A stretch of DNA of 32,269 nt. It comes from an uncultured Flavobacteriales bacterium. GTDB taxonomy: Bacteria; Bacteroidota; Bacteroidia; Flavobacteriales; Crocinitomicaceae. Made by a program: the position numbers and the translations under genes. Positions 25,167 to 32,269 of this stretch are shown here, one piece after another. The notes beneath the pieces were generated by a model. It saw nothing but the letters and a program-made list of their open reading frames with translations. It did not search any database and had not been told where the DNA came from. Where the stretch lies: contig CAMLIF010000031.1 in assembly GCA_946479985.1 (NCBI GenBank), forward strand, positions 1 to 32,269. The letters are read 5' to 3'. Position 1 is the stretch's first letter. Each line of letters begins with the position of its first letter.

Positions 25167-25739
25167 ATGAGTGTGTATTTTGTGGACAAAGTTTTTCAGT
25201 CCGTTGAGTGGGCTGACGGAGACTTGACAAAAGGAGATTACGAGAAATGTGTTTTTGATTCCTGTGATCTGTCGAATGGGGATTTTTCAGATTTTAAGTT
25301 CATTGACTGTGAATTCAGGGATTGTAATTTGAGTTTGGTGAAACTTCGGAATACGGCTTTTAGAAATGTGATTTTTGAAGATTGTAAAATGCTCGGATTA
25401 TTATTTGAAAATGCGAATCCATTTGGTTTCGAAGTCGGTTTTCAGCGTTGTACTCTGAATCATTCCTCGTTTTATAAAATGAAAATGAAACAGGCGAAAT
25501 TACTTCAATGCTCTTTAACGGAAGTTGATTTTACAGAGTGTGATCTTTCAGCAGCCTCGTTTGAGGCATCTGAACTGAACGGAGCAAAATTTGAACGATC
25601 TGTTTTAGAAAAAGCAGATTTTCGCTCAGCAACCGGTTTTGCTATCAATCCGGAATTAAATAAACTGAAAAAGGCCAGGTTTTCTGCGAACGGTTTGGCT
25701 GGCTTGCTGGTTCACACGGGAATTGTGGTAGCTGATTAA
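25167..25739 (+). CDS. Pentapeptide-repeat protein, Qnr/McbG-like
   Basis: A 190-residue protein made largely of pentapeptide repeats of A(D/N)LxX form: CVFDS CDLSN GDFSD, CEFRD CNLSL, VDFTE CDLSA ASFEA SELNG AKFER. These build a right-handed beta-helix. The C-terminal segment (NPELNKLKKARFSANGLAGLL) is like the capping region that I associate with Qnr and related proteins, some of which bind DNA gyrase and protect it from quinolones. Length is close to Qnr; resistance or gyrase binding is only an inference. The frame can start at a TTG at 25140, but ATG 25167 fits the promoter. It sits beside dnaB, divergently. Confidence 0.8.
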   Translation: MSVYFVDKVFQSVEWADGDLTKGDYEKCVFDSCDLSNGDFSDFKFIDCEFRDCNLSLVKLRNTAFRNVIFEDCKMLGLLFENANPFGFEVGFQRCTLNHSSFYKMKMKQAKLLQCSLTEVDFTECDLSAASFEASELNGAKFERSVLEKADFRSATGFAINPELNKLKKARFSANGLAGLLVHTGIVVAD

Positions 25740-25740
25740 A

Positions 25741-25772
25741 AAAGGAAAAGGCACTCAGTTTCCCTTGTGCCT
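25741..25772 (-). terminator. Terminator for the outer-membrane protein gene
   Basis: On the minus strand a stem AGGCAC / GTGCCT (25767-25772 with 25749-25754) is followed by TTTTCCTTTTTTT, as expected for the PorT-like gene that ends at 25823. A second hairpin TCCGCC-CGAA-GGCGGA (25780-25795) lies before it without a T-run; such GC hairpins recur in Bacteroidota genomes and may be a repeat. Confidence 0.7.
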
Positions 25773-25822
25773 AATCCTCTCCGCCCGAAGGCGGATCACC
25801 ACATTTCACCTACACCTAAAAC

Positions 25823-26455
25823 TTAAAAACGGTAACCAACTGCTAGCTGCAGCCATTGATTTCGGTAACGTGGACTTGAAGAAGTTCCGTCTCCATGGTT
25901 TGTTTGGAAGTCCCAGCCAAAACGTGGGGCAATTACGAAATTACTAAGGTTAATATCGGCACCTATCGTTCCTCCCAAAGTGTTTTTTCTCAAATTCTGA
26001 TTGTCAAATTCCGTTTGTTCTTCCTGTGTAAATGAATTTGACTGAACAACATCGGTTTGACGTGTCAGGAATGAATATGTTGGTCCGCCCAGGAATGTAA
26101 TAAACGGGCTTGGTTTAAACTGAATCATAATCGGAACATCAATGTATTCTGATGTTCGTGTGTAAGAATATCTTGTCCCGAAAACGGACCCGGTTCCCTG
26201 ATATCCTTTTTGAGAATATAAAACCTCCGGTTGAATTCCTAAATAAGTCCCGATTGGAATAGATAAAAAGACACCACCCGCAAAACCATTCTTAGAATCG
26301 GCAGTGAAATCTTGTCCTTCTTCATCCCAAACATTTGAATTGTTTATACCTGCTTTAATACCGAATTTTAATTGATCTCTTGAGTCATCCTGTGCTGCTA
26401 CATTCAATCCGAACATAAATAAGCCTGCGCTGAGCAATAAAATTTTCGTTTTCAT
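25823..26455 (-). CDS. PorT-family outer-membrane beta-barrel protein
   Basis: A 210-residue outer-membrane beta-barrel of the PorT-like/OMP_b-brl family. A signal peptide (MKTKILLLSAGLFMFGLNVAAQ) is followed by LKFGIKAGINNSNV, a family start motif, and alternating strands (PEVLYSQKGYQG, YIDVPIMIQFKPSPFITFLGGPTYSFL, LAVGYRF with a terminal Phe). It is probably a small barrel of unknown role. An ATG at 26461 would add two residues (MIM); 26455 is preferred because the typical signal starts MKTK. It has its own terminator downstream and is divergent from the TPR kinase gene. Confidence 0.85.
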   Translation of the reverse strand: MKTKILLLSAGLFMFGLNVAAQDDSRDQLKFGIKAGINNSNVWDEEGQDFTADSKNGFAGGVFLSIPIGTYLGIQPEVLYSQKGYQGTGSVFGTRYSYTRTSEYIDVPIMIQFKPSPFITFLGGPTYSFLTRQTDVVQSNSFTQEEQTEFDNQNLRKNTLGGTIGADINLSNFVIAPRFGWDFQTNHGDGTSSSPRYRNQWLQLAVGYRF

Positions 26456-26603
26456 GATCATCGTTTTTAAAGTTCATGTAGGCTCAGGCGAATAGTATTC
26501 CTTTGTGCCAGAACCAAGTCTTAAAAAAACCTAAACATCAATGAAAACGGGGATTCAGGGGAAGATTGTCGGTCAGGCACCTTTATTTCCAATAGAACCA
26601 GTG

Positions 26604-26638
26604 TTTTCAAAATGAAAAATCGCTTTTCAAAATGAAAT
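26604..26638. promoter_or_regulatory. Two tandem dyads TTTTCA-AAA-TGAAA, 20 bp apart
   Basis: TTTTCAAAATGAAAA (26604-26618) is a perfect inverted repeat with 6-base arms, and TTTTCAAAATGAAAT (26624-26638) is the same with one mismatch. They start exactly 20 bases apart, two helical turns, in the 272-base gap between the outer-membrane protein gene and the TPR kinase. TCGCTTTTC recurs at 26620-ish and 26672. Candidate binding sites for the LuxR-type regulator of the operon or another factor. A TAACTTTC at 26696 is a weak -7 box for the kinase gene. Confidence 0.5.
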
Positions 26639-26727
26639 GTTTGAATGTAATTTGCTGTAAATTGTAATAATTCGCTTTTCCGAATTTTAAAATGATTAAC
26701 TTTCACCTTACCATTTTACTGCTACAA

Positions 26728-28692
26728 ATGACCCGGATAATTAGTGTTCTGTTCTTCTTTTTTTTGAGTAGTCTATCATTTTCTCAATCTGCAGATATAC
26801 GTAAGCTGGAAGAATTGAAAAATAAGATCAGACAGGCTACTTATTATGATAGTGAAGCTGTATTCCGTTTGGGGAAAGAATGCATCAGTCTTGCGCGTAA
26901 ACTAAAGAAGGAAAAGGAGGTTGGGCTCGTTTATCAGTATTACGGCAATTTCAGCTATTATTCAAATAATATAGAAGACGCAAAGAAGTATTATAAAAAG
27001 AGTATTGACATTGCGAATAAGACCAACGATCAGAAACTTAAGAACTCAACTGAAATACGCCTGGTTTTCATTGCCCTTGATTCAGATGTTTTGAAAGCTG
27101 AAGCCGGATTTCGAAAACTGCTCGCTGAAGCCAAACGAAAAGGCTTTATCGAGAACCAGATTGAAATCTACAATGGGTTGGGGATTATGTATGAAATGCG
27201 CTTGCAGGATGACAAGGCTGTTGAGAGTTATCTGATCGGGTTGCGAATTTCAGAAAAACACCACAAAAACTATTCTACCAGTTATCTGTTAAACAACCTG
27301 GGCTTACTGAAATTGGAGAATAAACAATATAATTCTGCCAAAGCCGATTTGGAACGCGCCCTTTTGCTGGCAACAAAGTCAAATGAAACCCGTTTGCGCT
27401 TCAATATTCTGAATAACCTCGGATTGGCAAATAAAAAAACCGGTGATTTAAAGGCTTCCGTTCAACATTATAAGCAAACCGTAGCTGATGCAAAGAAAAT
27501 CGGTTTTCCTACGGCTATTGTAACCGCTTACATTAATCTGAGCTCGTCGTATTTAGATAATAATCAGGTTGCTGAGGCTTCAAAAGCAGTTGACTCTGCC
27601 CTGGTGATGTTGAACGAAAACATGGATCATAATTTTCTGATTTCGGGACAAATTATCAAGGGATTGGTATCGGTTGAACAAAAGCGCTTCGAAATAGCAG
27701 CTGATTGTATTGCTAAGGCAAAGAAAATGCTGAAGAATTATCAGGACCCAAGTTTGGGAATGGAACTATTGAACCTGCAGGCAAAACTGGCCGAGGCACA
27801 GGGGAATTTTCAGCTGGCGTACCAATTCGAACAGAAATTTCATGCGCTTTCAGACAGCATTCGCGAAGTTTCCAGTGAAAGAGAGTTGACAAGGCATCAA
27901 ACCATTTACGGGAAAGAACGAATGGAAAATGAGCTTACAAACCTGAATCAGAAAAATAAGATCCTGAAAACGGAAAGCGAGTTGAAATCTGTTACTACAC
28001 GATTTATTGTGATATTATTTGTTGGTTTGGTAGTGCTTATTTGTGGGCTGATCTACATTTATTCGGTGCGCAGATCCCGTAAAATGAAGGCGCTCTTTTC
28101 GCAAAAATTAATCGAACAAATAGATGATGAACGTTCAAGAATATCTAAAGATCTTCACGATGATATAGGGCAGAGTTTGGCTGTAGTTAAATCGAAACTC
28201 AATCTGTATTCAACCGGGAAAATTGCCAAAATCGATGGAATTGATGCGGAAATAGGGGAGATACTGGAACAAACAAGACATTTGAGTCATCAGCTTCATC
28301 CGACAGCGCTTGAAAAAATTGGACTGGAACGTTCGTTAAACGCGTTGATAGAGAAAGCACAGAACGGAACTAATCTGGTATGTAGCTTCGAATTCGAATT
28401 AGATGCCGCAAAGCTTTCACTTGAATCTAATTCTCAAATCTATAGAATTATTCAGGAATGTATTGCCAATACTATTAAACATGCCCAGGCTACTGCGCTG
28501 AAGGTTTCTTGTCTGCAAGGAAACAATGAAGTTGTGATTGAATATCGGGATAACGGGATTGGCTTTTCGGAAGCGAATAACAAGTTTGGGCTGGGGCTGC
28601 TTACGATGAGAGAACGGGCTTCGATTATCGGTGGAAAACTCGAGATCAAAACCGGTTTGAATAAAGGCGTATTAATTTCAATAAGCATTTAG
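26728..28692 (+). CDS. TPR-containing sensor histidine kinase, NarX/DesK type
   Basis: A 654-residue kinase. The frame opens at 26692, but the ATG at 26728 begins a clean signal peptide (MTRIISVLFFFFLSSLSFSQ), so that start is used. A periplasmic region of tetratricopeptide-like helices (about 60-375, with LLNNLGLLKLENKQYNSA and ILNNLGLANKKTGDLKAS) is followed by a coiled coil, one membrane helix (424-446), and a HisKA_3 domain with His477 in RISKDLHDDIGQS, then an ATPase domain ending GLGLLTMRERASIIGG. It should sense something outside the inner membrane or bind a partner protein and pass phosphate to the regulator encoded 2 bases downstream. Tandem dyads lie upstream. Confidence 0.9.
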   Translation: MTRIISVLFFFFLSSLSFSQSADIRKLEELKNKIRQATYYDSEAVFRLGKECISLARKLKKEKEVGLVYQYYGNFSYYSNNIEDAKKYYKKSIDIANKTNDQKLKNSTEIRLVFIALDSDVLKAEAGFRKLLAEAKRKGFIENQIEIYNGLGIMYEMRLQDDKAVESYLIGLRISEKHHKNYSTSYLLNNLGLLKLENKQYNSAKADLERALLLATKSNETRLRFNILNNLGLANKKTGDLKASVQHYKQTVADAKKIGFPTAIVTAYINLSSSYLDNNQVAEASKAVDSALVMLNENMDHNFLISGQIIKGLVSVEQKRFEIAADCIAKAKKMLKNYQDPSLGMELLNLQAKLAEAQGNFQLAYQFEQKFHALSDSIREVSSERELTRHQTIYGKERMENELTNLNQKNKILKTESELKSVTTRFIVILFVGLVVLICGLIYIYSVRRSRKMKALFSQKLIEQIDDERSRISKDLHDDIGQSLAVVKSKLNLYSTGKIAKIDGIDAEIGEILEQTRHLSHQLHPTALEKIGLERSLNALIEKAQNGTNLVCSFEFELDAAKLSLESNSQIYRIIQECIANTIKHAQATALKVSCLQGNNEVVIEYRDNGIGFSEANNKFGLGLLTMRERASIIGGKLEIKTGLNKGVLISISI

Positions 28693-28694
28693 TA

Positions 28695-29354
28695 ATGAGA
28701 ATAATTGTTGCCGACGACCATCCGATTTTTCGCAGTGGCTTGACATTCTTGCTGGAGTCTTCGTTTCAGGAGGTGGAGATACGGTCGTTTGAAAACGGAT
28801 CCCAAGTGCTTGATACTATTGCTCTTTTTAAGCCGGATGTAGTTCTTCTTGATATAGACATGCCGGTGAAGAACGGTTTGGACACTTGTGCAGAGATAAA
28901 AAAATACTATCCGGATCTGGCTGTGATCATGCTTTCTATTCATAAAACGCATGATATGGTGAAGCTTGCCTTTTTTACGGGCGCCAGCGGATATTTAATC
29001 AAGGATAATACGTCTGAAGAAATAGTTGAGTGCATTAACCGCGTTCTTTCAGGAAAGACCTATTTGCCTCAGATTCTTAGGGACCCACTGGAAAAAAACC
29101 ACCCCGATGCTTCTTCTAAAGTATTGTCGGAAGAAATTGCATCTTTAACACCAACAGAGTTAAAAGTATTGAAACTCGTTAGTCAGAAATATTCCAGTAA
29201 GGAAATTGCAAACTTGCTTTTTGTGTCTACCAAGTCTGTAGAAAATTATCGCTCAAGAATTTGCAAGAAATTAAATCTTGATCCGAGAAACAACAATTTA
29301 CTGCTCTGGGTGATTGAGAATAAATTTTTGCTTGAATCGGATCAGTTTAATTAG
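28695..29354 (+). CDS. NarL/LuxR-family response regulator
   Basis: A 219-residue regulator. The receiver has Asp7 and Asp8, phosphoacceptor Asp53 in VVLLDIDMPVKNG, Ser81, and Lys103. The C-terminal LuxR-type helix-turn-helix is intact (LTPTELKVLKLVSQKYSSKEIANLLFVSTKSVENYRSRI). It starts 2 bases after the TPR kinase stop and is its evident partner. It is likely to bind DNA as a dimer after phosphorylation; its own operon could be a target through the tandem dyads at 26604-26638. Confidence 0.95.
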   Translation: MRIIVADDHPIFRSGLTFLLESSFQEVEIRSFENGSQVLDTIALFKPDVVLLDIDMPVKNGLDTCAEIKKYYPDLAVIMLSIHKTHDMVKLAFFTGASGYLIKDNTSEEIVECINRVLSGKTYLPQILRDPLEKNHPDASSKVLSEEIASLTPTELKVLKLVSQKYSSKEIANLLFVSTKSVENYRSRICKKLNLDPRNNNLLLWVIENKFLLESDQFN

Positions 29355-29857
29355 TCAACCAATTCCCGATGAAGGGAATAAAAAAAGAGATTTCGTTTCG
29401 GAAACCCCTTTTAATCAATCCGTGTGTAGCGGTTCATACTTAGTAGTAGTAAGTAATTTTTTTATCTAATAGAAACATTCTTTTGTCAGTGCCTTTTATT
29501 CTCGTTGGGCATCGTCCCCTGTTCTCCTCCTAATCACTAAAGAGGACGATGCTTGCAACAAGTTACTCTGATGTTTTACGAAGCCACTTGCTGAAACTAT
29601 ATCCATAACTACAGCAAATGAAAAAGTTAGTAGTAGTAGCTTATTCGTTTTATATCAGTTTTTAAGTTCATTACACTTAACACAAGACAAATCTATATGA
29701 GCAAACTCATTTAAGATAGAGGGCTACCCCCTCAATATTTTTGGACTAAATTTTAGTAAGTGTATTAACTAACAATTTAATCGTGTGGATGTGAAAATAC
29801 AAACCGCTTGTAAAAATGGGCATCTCAATTTAAGTGCTGATTTTGAAAAAAATGAAT
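29355..29857. other. Gene-poor stretch with repeats and hairpins, possible small RNA
   Basis: No gene is seen in about 550 bases after the response regulator. It holds a near-identical pair TTAGTAGTAGTA (29440 and 29627) that brackets a long hairpin GCATCGTCC / GGACGATGC (29509-29517, 29544-29552) with a CTCCTCCT-rich loop, an ATGAG/CTCAT hairpin (29697-29710), a GAGGG/CCCTC hairpin (29719-29733) ahead of a T-run, and a TATTTTTG that matches the -7 box (29736-29743). A structured RNA or the remains of an element are possible; a 22-codon GTG frame at 29791 is not called. Confidence 0.35.
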
Positions 29858-29885
29858 AAAAAAAGCATCCATTTTTGGATGCTTT
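29858..29885 (-). terminator. Terminator downstream of the ExoIII-like gene
   Basis: A perfect 10-bp stem AAAGCATCCA / TGGATGCTTT with a TTTT loop. On the minus strand it is followed by seven T counting the stem end, so it ends the ExoIII-like transcript; on the plus strand only a weak T-run follows. Confidence 0.8.
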
Positions 29886-29908
29886 ATATTGAAAGATTGA
29901 ATTTAAGA

Positions 29909-29980
29909 TTATTGAAACTGCAAAGACTGTTTTAATCTGTCGTGGAGAACGGTTTTATCGAAAGCTGCGTTTTCTCTCAT
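29909..29980 (-). CDS. Possible 23-residue ORF coupled to the ExoIII-like gene
   Basis: An ATG overlaps the TGA of the ExoIII-like gene (ATGA) and opens 23 codons (beginning MRENAAFDKTVLHDRL, then KQSLQFQ) to a TAA, ending before the shared terminator. The product would be polar and amphipathic. ATGA coupling is suggestive, but a frame this short arises often by chance and no similarity is known to me. Confidence 0.3.
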   Translation of the reverse strand: MRENAAFDKTVLHDRLKQSLQFQ

Positions 29981-30738
29981 TCTACTTCTATAGCAACCGG
30001 GCAATGGTCAGATCCGTGAATATCGTTATGAATAGTTGCAGATTTAATACGTGGCAGAAAACTTTCGCTTACCAGGAAGTAATCAATGCGCCAGCCAATA
30101 TTTTTATCTCTTGCTCCGCCACGGTAGCTCCACCAAGAATATTTAATTTCGTCTCCGTTTATGGCGCGCCATGAATCAATAAAACCACTGGCAATGTAAT
30201 TGTCCATTCCGTCTATTTCCTGCTGCATGTGTCCTGCCGATTTATTGTAATTCGCTTTTGGTCGTGCCAAATCAATTGATTTATGAGCAACATTCAAATC
30301 TCCGCAAAGAAGTATCGGTTTCTTAGCTTCGAGTCTTTTTAAGTAAGCAAGAAAATCTCTGTCCCAGGTTTGGCGGTAATCCAATCGAAGCAATTCGCTT
30401 CCTGAATTTGGAACGTAAGCTGTTACCAAATAGAAGTCCGGGTATTCTGCACAAATTACGCGACCTTCCTGGTCGTGTTCTTCAATGCCCATGTCATAAG
30501 TTACGGATAGCGCTTCAATTTTAGATAGAATTGTCGTTCCGGAATATCCCTTACGCATTGCCTCATTTGCGTATACAAACGGATATGCAAGCGGCGCAAC
30601 AACTTCTTTCACCTGGTCTGCCGTTGCCTTGGTTTCCTGTAAACAAATGATATCGAAATCATGTGATCTCATGTCGTCGAGAAATGTTTTTCCGGCAATT
30701 GCACGGATTCCGTTAACGTTGAAAGAAAGTATTCTCAT
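29977..30738 (-). CDS. xth: ExoIII/APE1-family DNA repair exonuclease
   Basis: A 253-residue exodeoxyribonuclease III / AP endonuclease. The active site is complete: Asn7/Asn9 in FNVNGIRA, Glu35 in CLQETK, Tyr108 in TAYVPN, Asp147 and Asn149 in GDLNVAH, and Asp244-His245 in GSDHCPV; the WWSYRGGARDKNIGWRIDYFL stretch is typical of the ExoA/APE1 branch. It cuts at abasic sites and removes 3' blocks in base-excision repair. A TATTTTTA on the minus strand resembles a weak -7 box. It is divergent from mutS2 with a 265-base gap. Confidence 0.94.
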   Translation of the reverse strand: MRILSFNVNGIRAIAGKTFLDDMRSHDFDIICLQETKATADQVKEVVAPLAYPFVYANEAMRKGYSGTTILSKIEALSVTYDMGIEEHDQEGRVICAEYPDFYLVTAYVPNSGSELLRLDYRQTWDRDFLAYLKRLEAKKPILLCGDLNVAHKSIDLARPKANYNKSAGHMQQEIDGMDNYIASGFIDSWRAINGDEIKYSWWSYRGGARDKNIGWRIDYFLVSESFLPRIKSATIHNDIHGSDHCPVAIEVE

Positions 30739-30973
30739 TTTCTGTTTTTTTTGCTAAAAATAGGAATTAAGCGTGTTTTATAGCTTAGGAAGCAGCTATT
30801 TTTATTCTTTGATTTTTTGCAAAAAAATGAGCTCTCCAAACTGGTGAAAATCATTGAATGAGTTACTGAAAATATCAGATATCGTGTCTATAGAAGTTTA
30901 TCTATACTTATCGAATAGTAACTCATTACCCGGTAAGTTTCTTTCCTGTAAGTTTCAAAATGAACAACTTTTC

Positions 30974-30994
30974 TTAACTCAAGAATTGAGTTAA
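30974..30994. promoter_or_regulatory. Perfect dyad TTAACTCAA-GAA-TTGAGTTAA in the mutS2 promoter
   Basis: Two perfect 9-base arms flank a 3-base centre. The right arm overlaps the first three bases of the -7 box of mutS2, and the left arm sits about where the spacer begins, after TTTT at 30969. A bound factor would block RNA polymerase. The 265-base gap to the ExoIII-like gene also has an ATAGCT/AGCTAT hairpin (30780-30799) and a TTTTTTGCAAAAAA palindrome (30813-30826). Confidence 0.5.
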
Positions 30995-30999
30995 TTTTG
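30992..30999 (+). promoter_or_regulatory. -7 box TAATTTTG for mutS2
   Basis: A perfect TAnnTTTG, ending 4 bases before the mutS2 ATG at 31004. Only a TTTT (30969-30972) is at the -33 position. A leaderless or nearly leaderless transcript is predicted. Confidence 0.55.
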
Positions 31000-31003
31000 T
31001 GCC

Positions 31004-32269
31004 ATGCAAGGTTTCGACCAACAAACATTACACGATTTAGAATTCAACCAGATTAAAGACTGGCTGGTGAACTATGCTTTGGGTGAAACTGCCCAGAAAC
31101 GACTGTCGGATTTACAGCCATCGAATAATTTTGATGCGATTGAAAAAGCGCTGCTGCGAACCGCGGAGTTTAAACGTATTCGTGTCGAAGGAGAATCTTT
31201 TCCGCGTATTGAGTTCGAAGAATTGTTAGATGAAATAAAATTGCTGCCAATCCAAAATGCGGTGCTTTCCCAGGAAGGATTTATACGAATTAGTCAGGCC
31301 TCAGATCTCGTAAACGGATTCATCCATTTCTTCGATAAACGCTCGCAGGATTTTCCGGAATTGTACGCATTACTCAATAAGGTATATTTCACTTCTGAAA
31401 TCATTACCTCCATTGAAAAAGTTTTTGATCGGAAGGGACAGGTGAAGAGCGATGCATCTCCTTTTCTTGCTCAGATTCGTCAATCTATTCACACGGTACG
31501 TCAGCAAATCGGGCGTATTTTTGACAAAGAACTCAGACGATTCGGCAAAGAAGGTTTTTTGGGAGAAACCAGGGAAGCTTTTGTGAACGAGCGCAGAGTG
31601 CTGACTGTGCTTTCAACGCACAAGAGAAAAATTGGCGGATCGGTTATGGGTTCCTCCAAAACAGGAAGTTTAACCTTTATTGAACCTGCTGCAACCATTC
31701 CGCTGAATAATGAATTAGAGTTGTTACTGGACGATGAACGGAAAGAGATTTTCCGTATTTTGAGAGAACTGACAACCGAAATTGCACATCATTTACCATT
31801 GATAGAAGCGTACCAGGAATTGTTGACTGAAGTTGATTTCATAAACGCGAAAACAAAACTGGCGCTTGATCTCGACGCTGTTATGCCGGGAATTGTCCGC
31901 AATACGCGAATAGAGCTAATTGATGCTTATCATCCAATTCTATGGAAAAGTAATAAAGCACTGGGAAAGCCTACTTTTCCACAGCATGTTACTTTGGATG
32001 CAGATGGAAGAATGCTGGTTATTTCCGGGCCAAATGCCGGAGGGAAATCTATTACGCTGAAAACAATCGGATTACTGCAGATTATGCTTCAGGCCGGATT
32101 GTTAGTTCCGGTTCACGAGAATAGTAAAATGTGTTTCTTTCAGCAGGTGCTTACCGATATTGGCGATAATCAGTCGATCGAAAACGAACTCAGTACATAC
32201 TCATATCGTTTGAAACGAATGAAATACTTCCTGGAAGTTGCAAACAGAAGAACACTTTTGCTGCTCGAC
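31004..32269 (+). CDS. mutS2: MutS2-family DNA/ribosome-associated ATPase, 5' part
   Basis: An open frame of 422 codons that runs off the window. It has the MutS2 start (FDQQTLHDLEFNQIKDWL), a conserved RRVLTVLSTHKRKIGGSVMGSSKTGSLTFIEP core, and the ATPase with Walker A GPNAGGKS (342-349) and a truncated Walker B LLLLD at the edge. It lacks the MutS mismatch-recognition N-terminus, as MutS2 does. Full-length members end with a Smr nuclease domain, which would lie outside this window. Roles ascribed to the family are suppression of recombination and rescue of collided ribosomes. Confidence 0.95.
   Translation, partial: MQGFDQQTLHDLEFNQIKDWLVNYALGETAQKRLSDLQPSNNFDAIEKALLRTAEFKRIRVEGESFPRIEFEELLDEIKLLPIQNAVLSQEGFIRISQASDLVNGFIHFFDKRSQDFPELYALLNKVYFTSEIITSIEKVFDRKGQVKSDASPFLAQIRQSIHTVRQQIGRIFDKELRRFGKEGFLGETREAFVNERRVLTVLSTHKRKIGGSVMGSSKTGSLTFIEPAATIPLNNELELLLDDERKEIFRILRELTTEIAHHLPLIEAYQELLTEVDFINAKTKLALDLDAVMPGIVRNTRIELIDAYHPILWKSNKALGKPTFPQHVTLDADGRMLVISGPNAGGKSITLKTIGLLQIMLQAGLLVPVHENSKMCFFQQVLTDIGDNQSIENELSTYSYRLKRMKYFLEVANRRTLLLLD

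Noticed and set aside
25780..25795. GC-rich hairpin TCCGCC-CGAA-GGCGGA as a mobile or regulatory element
   Set aside because: A single copy in the window and no T-run; noted only with the nearby terminator.
29362..29375. Hairpin ATTCCC / GGGAAT just after the NarL-type regulator
   Set aside because: It is followed by an A-run, not a T-run, on the plus strand; likely not a terminator.
29791..29859. 22-codon GTG-started frame that ends just before the ExoIII-like terminator, after a TATTTTTG box
   Set aside because: No ATG, no coupling to a gene, and a short frame in AT-rich DNA; too weak to call.

Overview
The window reads as a chromosomal segment of a gliding or T9SS-bearing Bacteroidota. 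The style is flavobacterial, and Crocinitomicaceae/Fluviicola-like is my best guess from memory of gene content. The reasons are gldL-gldM-gldN genes, many Bacteroidota-type TAnnTTTG -7 promoter boxes, little sign of Shine-Dalgarno sites, several A-Q signal-peptide junctions, and MutS2, ABC-F, DUF2797 and PorT-like proteins typical of the phylum. I see no tRNA, rRNA, CRISPR array, insertion sequence or prophage.

Layout. (1) 1-5.9 kb: the 3' end of gldL, then gldM-gldN, an intrinsic terminator, and a second complete gldM-gldN pair with its own terminator. This tandem motor/ring duplication is the most notable coding feature. (2) 6.1-9.4 kb: a small ArsR-type regulator divergent from a translationally coupled ABC-F ATPase and DUF2797 protein. 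(3) 9.5-11.7 kb: clpP and clpX, with a promoter in the end of clpP and a terminator/anti-terminator-like element in the clpX leader. (4) 11.7-13.5 kb: a lipoprotein and trmB, convergent, separated by a non-coding array with 21-bp period. (5) 13.6-20 kb: a Kup potassium transporter and a MurG-like glycosyltransferase, convergent with and overlapping a 1162-residue secreted MORN-type repeat protein. (6) 20-23.4 kb: a PhoB/PhoR-like two-component pair, then a secreted GATase-like protein followed with no gap by a 35-codon membrane microprotein. (7) 23.5-26.5 kb: dnaB, a Qnr-type pentapeptide-repeat protein and a PorT-like outer-membrane barrel. (8) 26.6-29.4 kb: a TPR histidine kinase and its NarL/LuxR response regulator, with two tandem dyads upstream. 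(9) 29.4-29.9 kb: a gene-poor stretch with repeats and hairpins. (10) 29.9-32.3 kb: an ExoIII/APE1-type nuclease divergent from mutS2, which runs off the window.

Working together: GldL/M are the proton-driven inner-membrane motor and GldN part of the periplasmic ring of gliding and type IX secretion; the two M-N pairs may provide alternative shafts and rings for one GldL stator. Most other genes are housekeeping (proteolysis, tRNA modification, replication, repair, K+ uptake) mixed with regulators. No defence or biosynthetic island is visible. The new-looking signals are mainly regulatory and small-scale: probable leaderless promoters, a near-perfect operator inside the mutS2 promoter, a clpX leader switch, a phased repeat array, and a microprotein whose 3' end lies in a duplicated scrap of the upstream gene.
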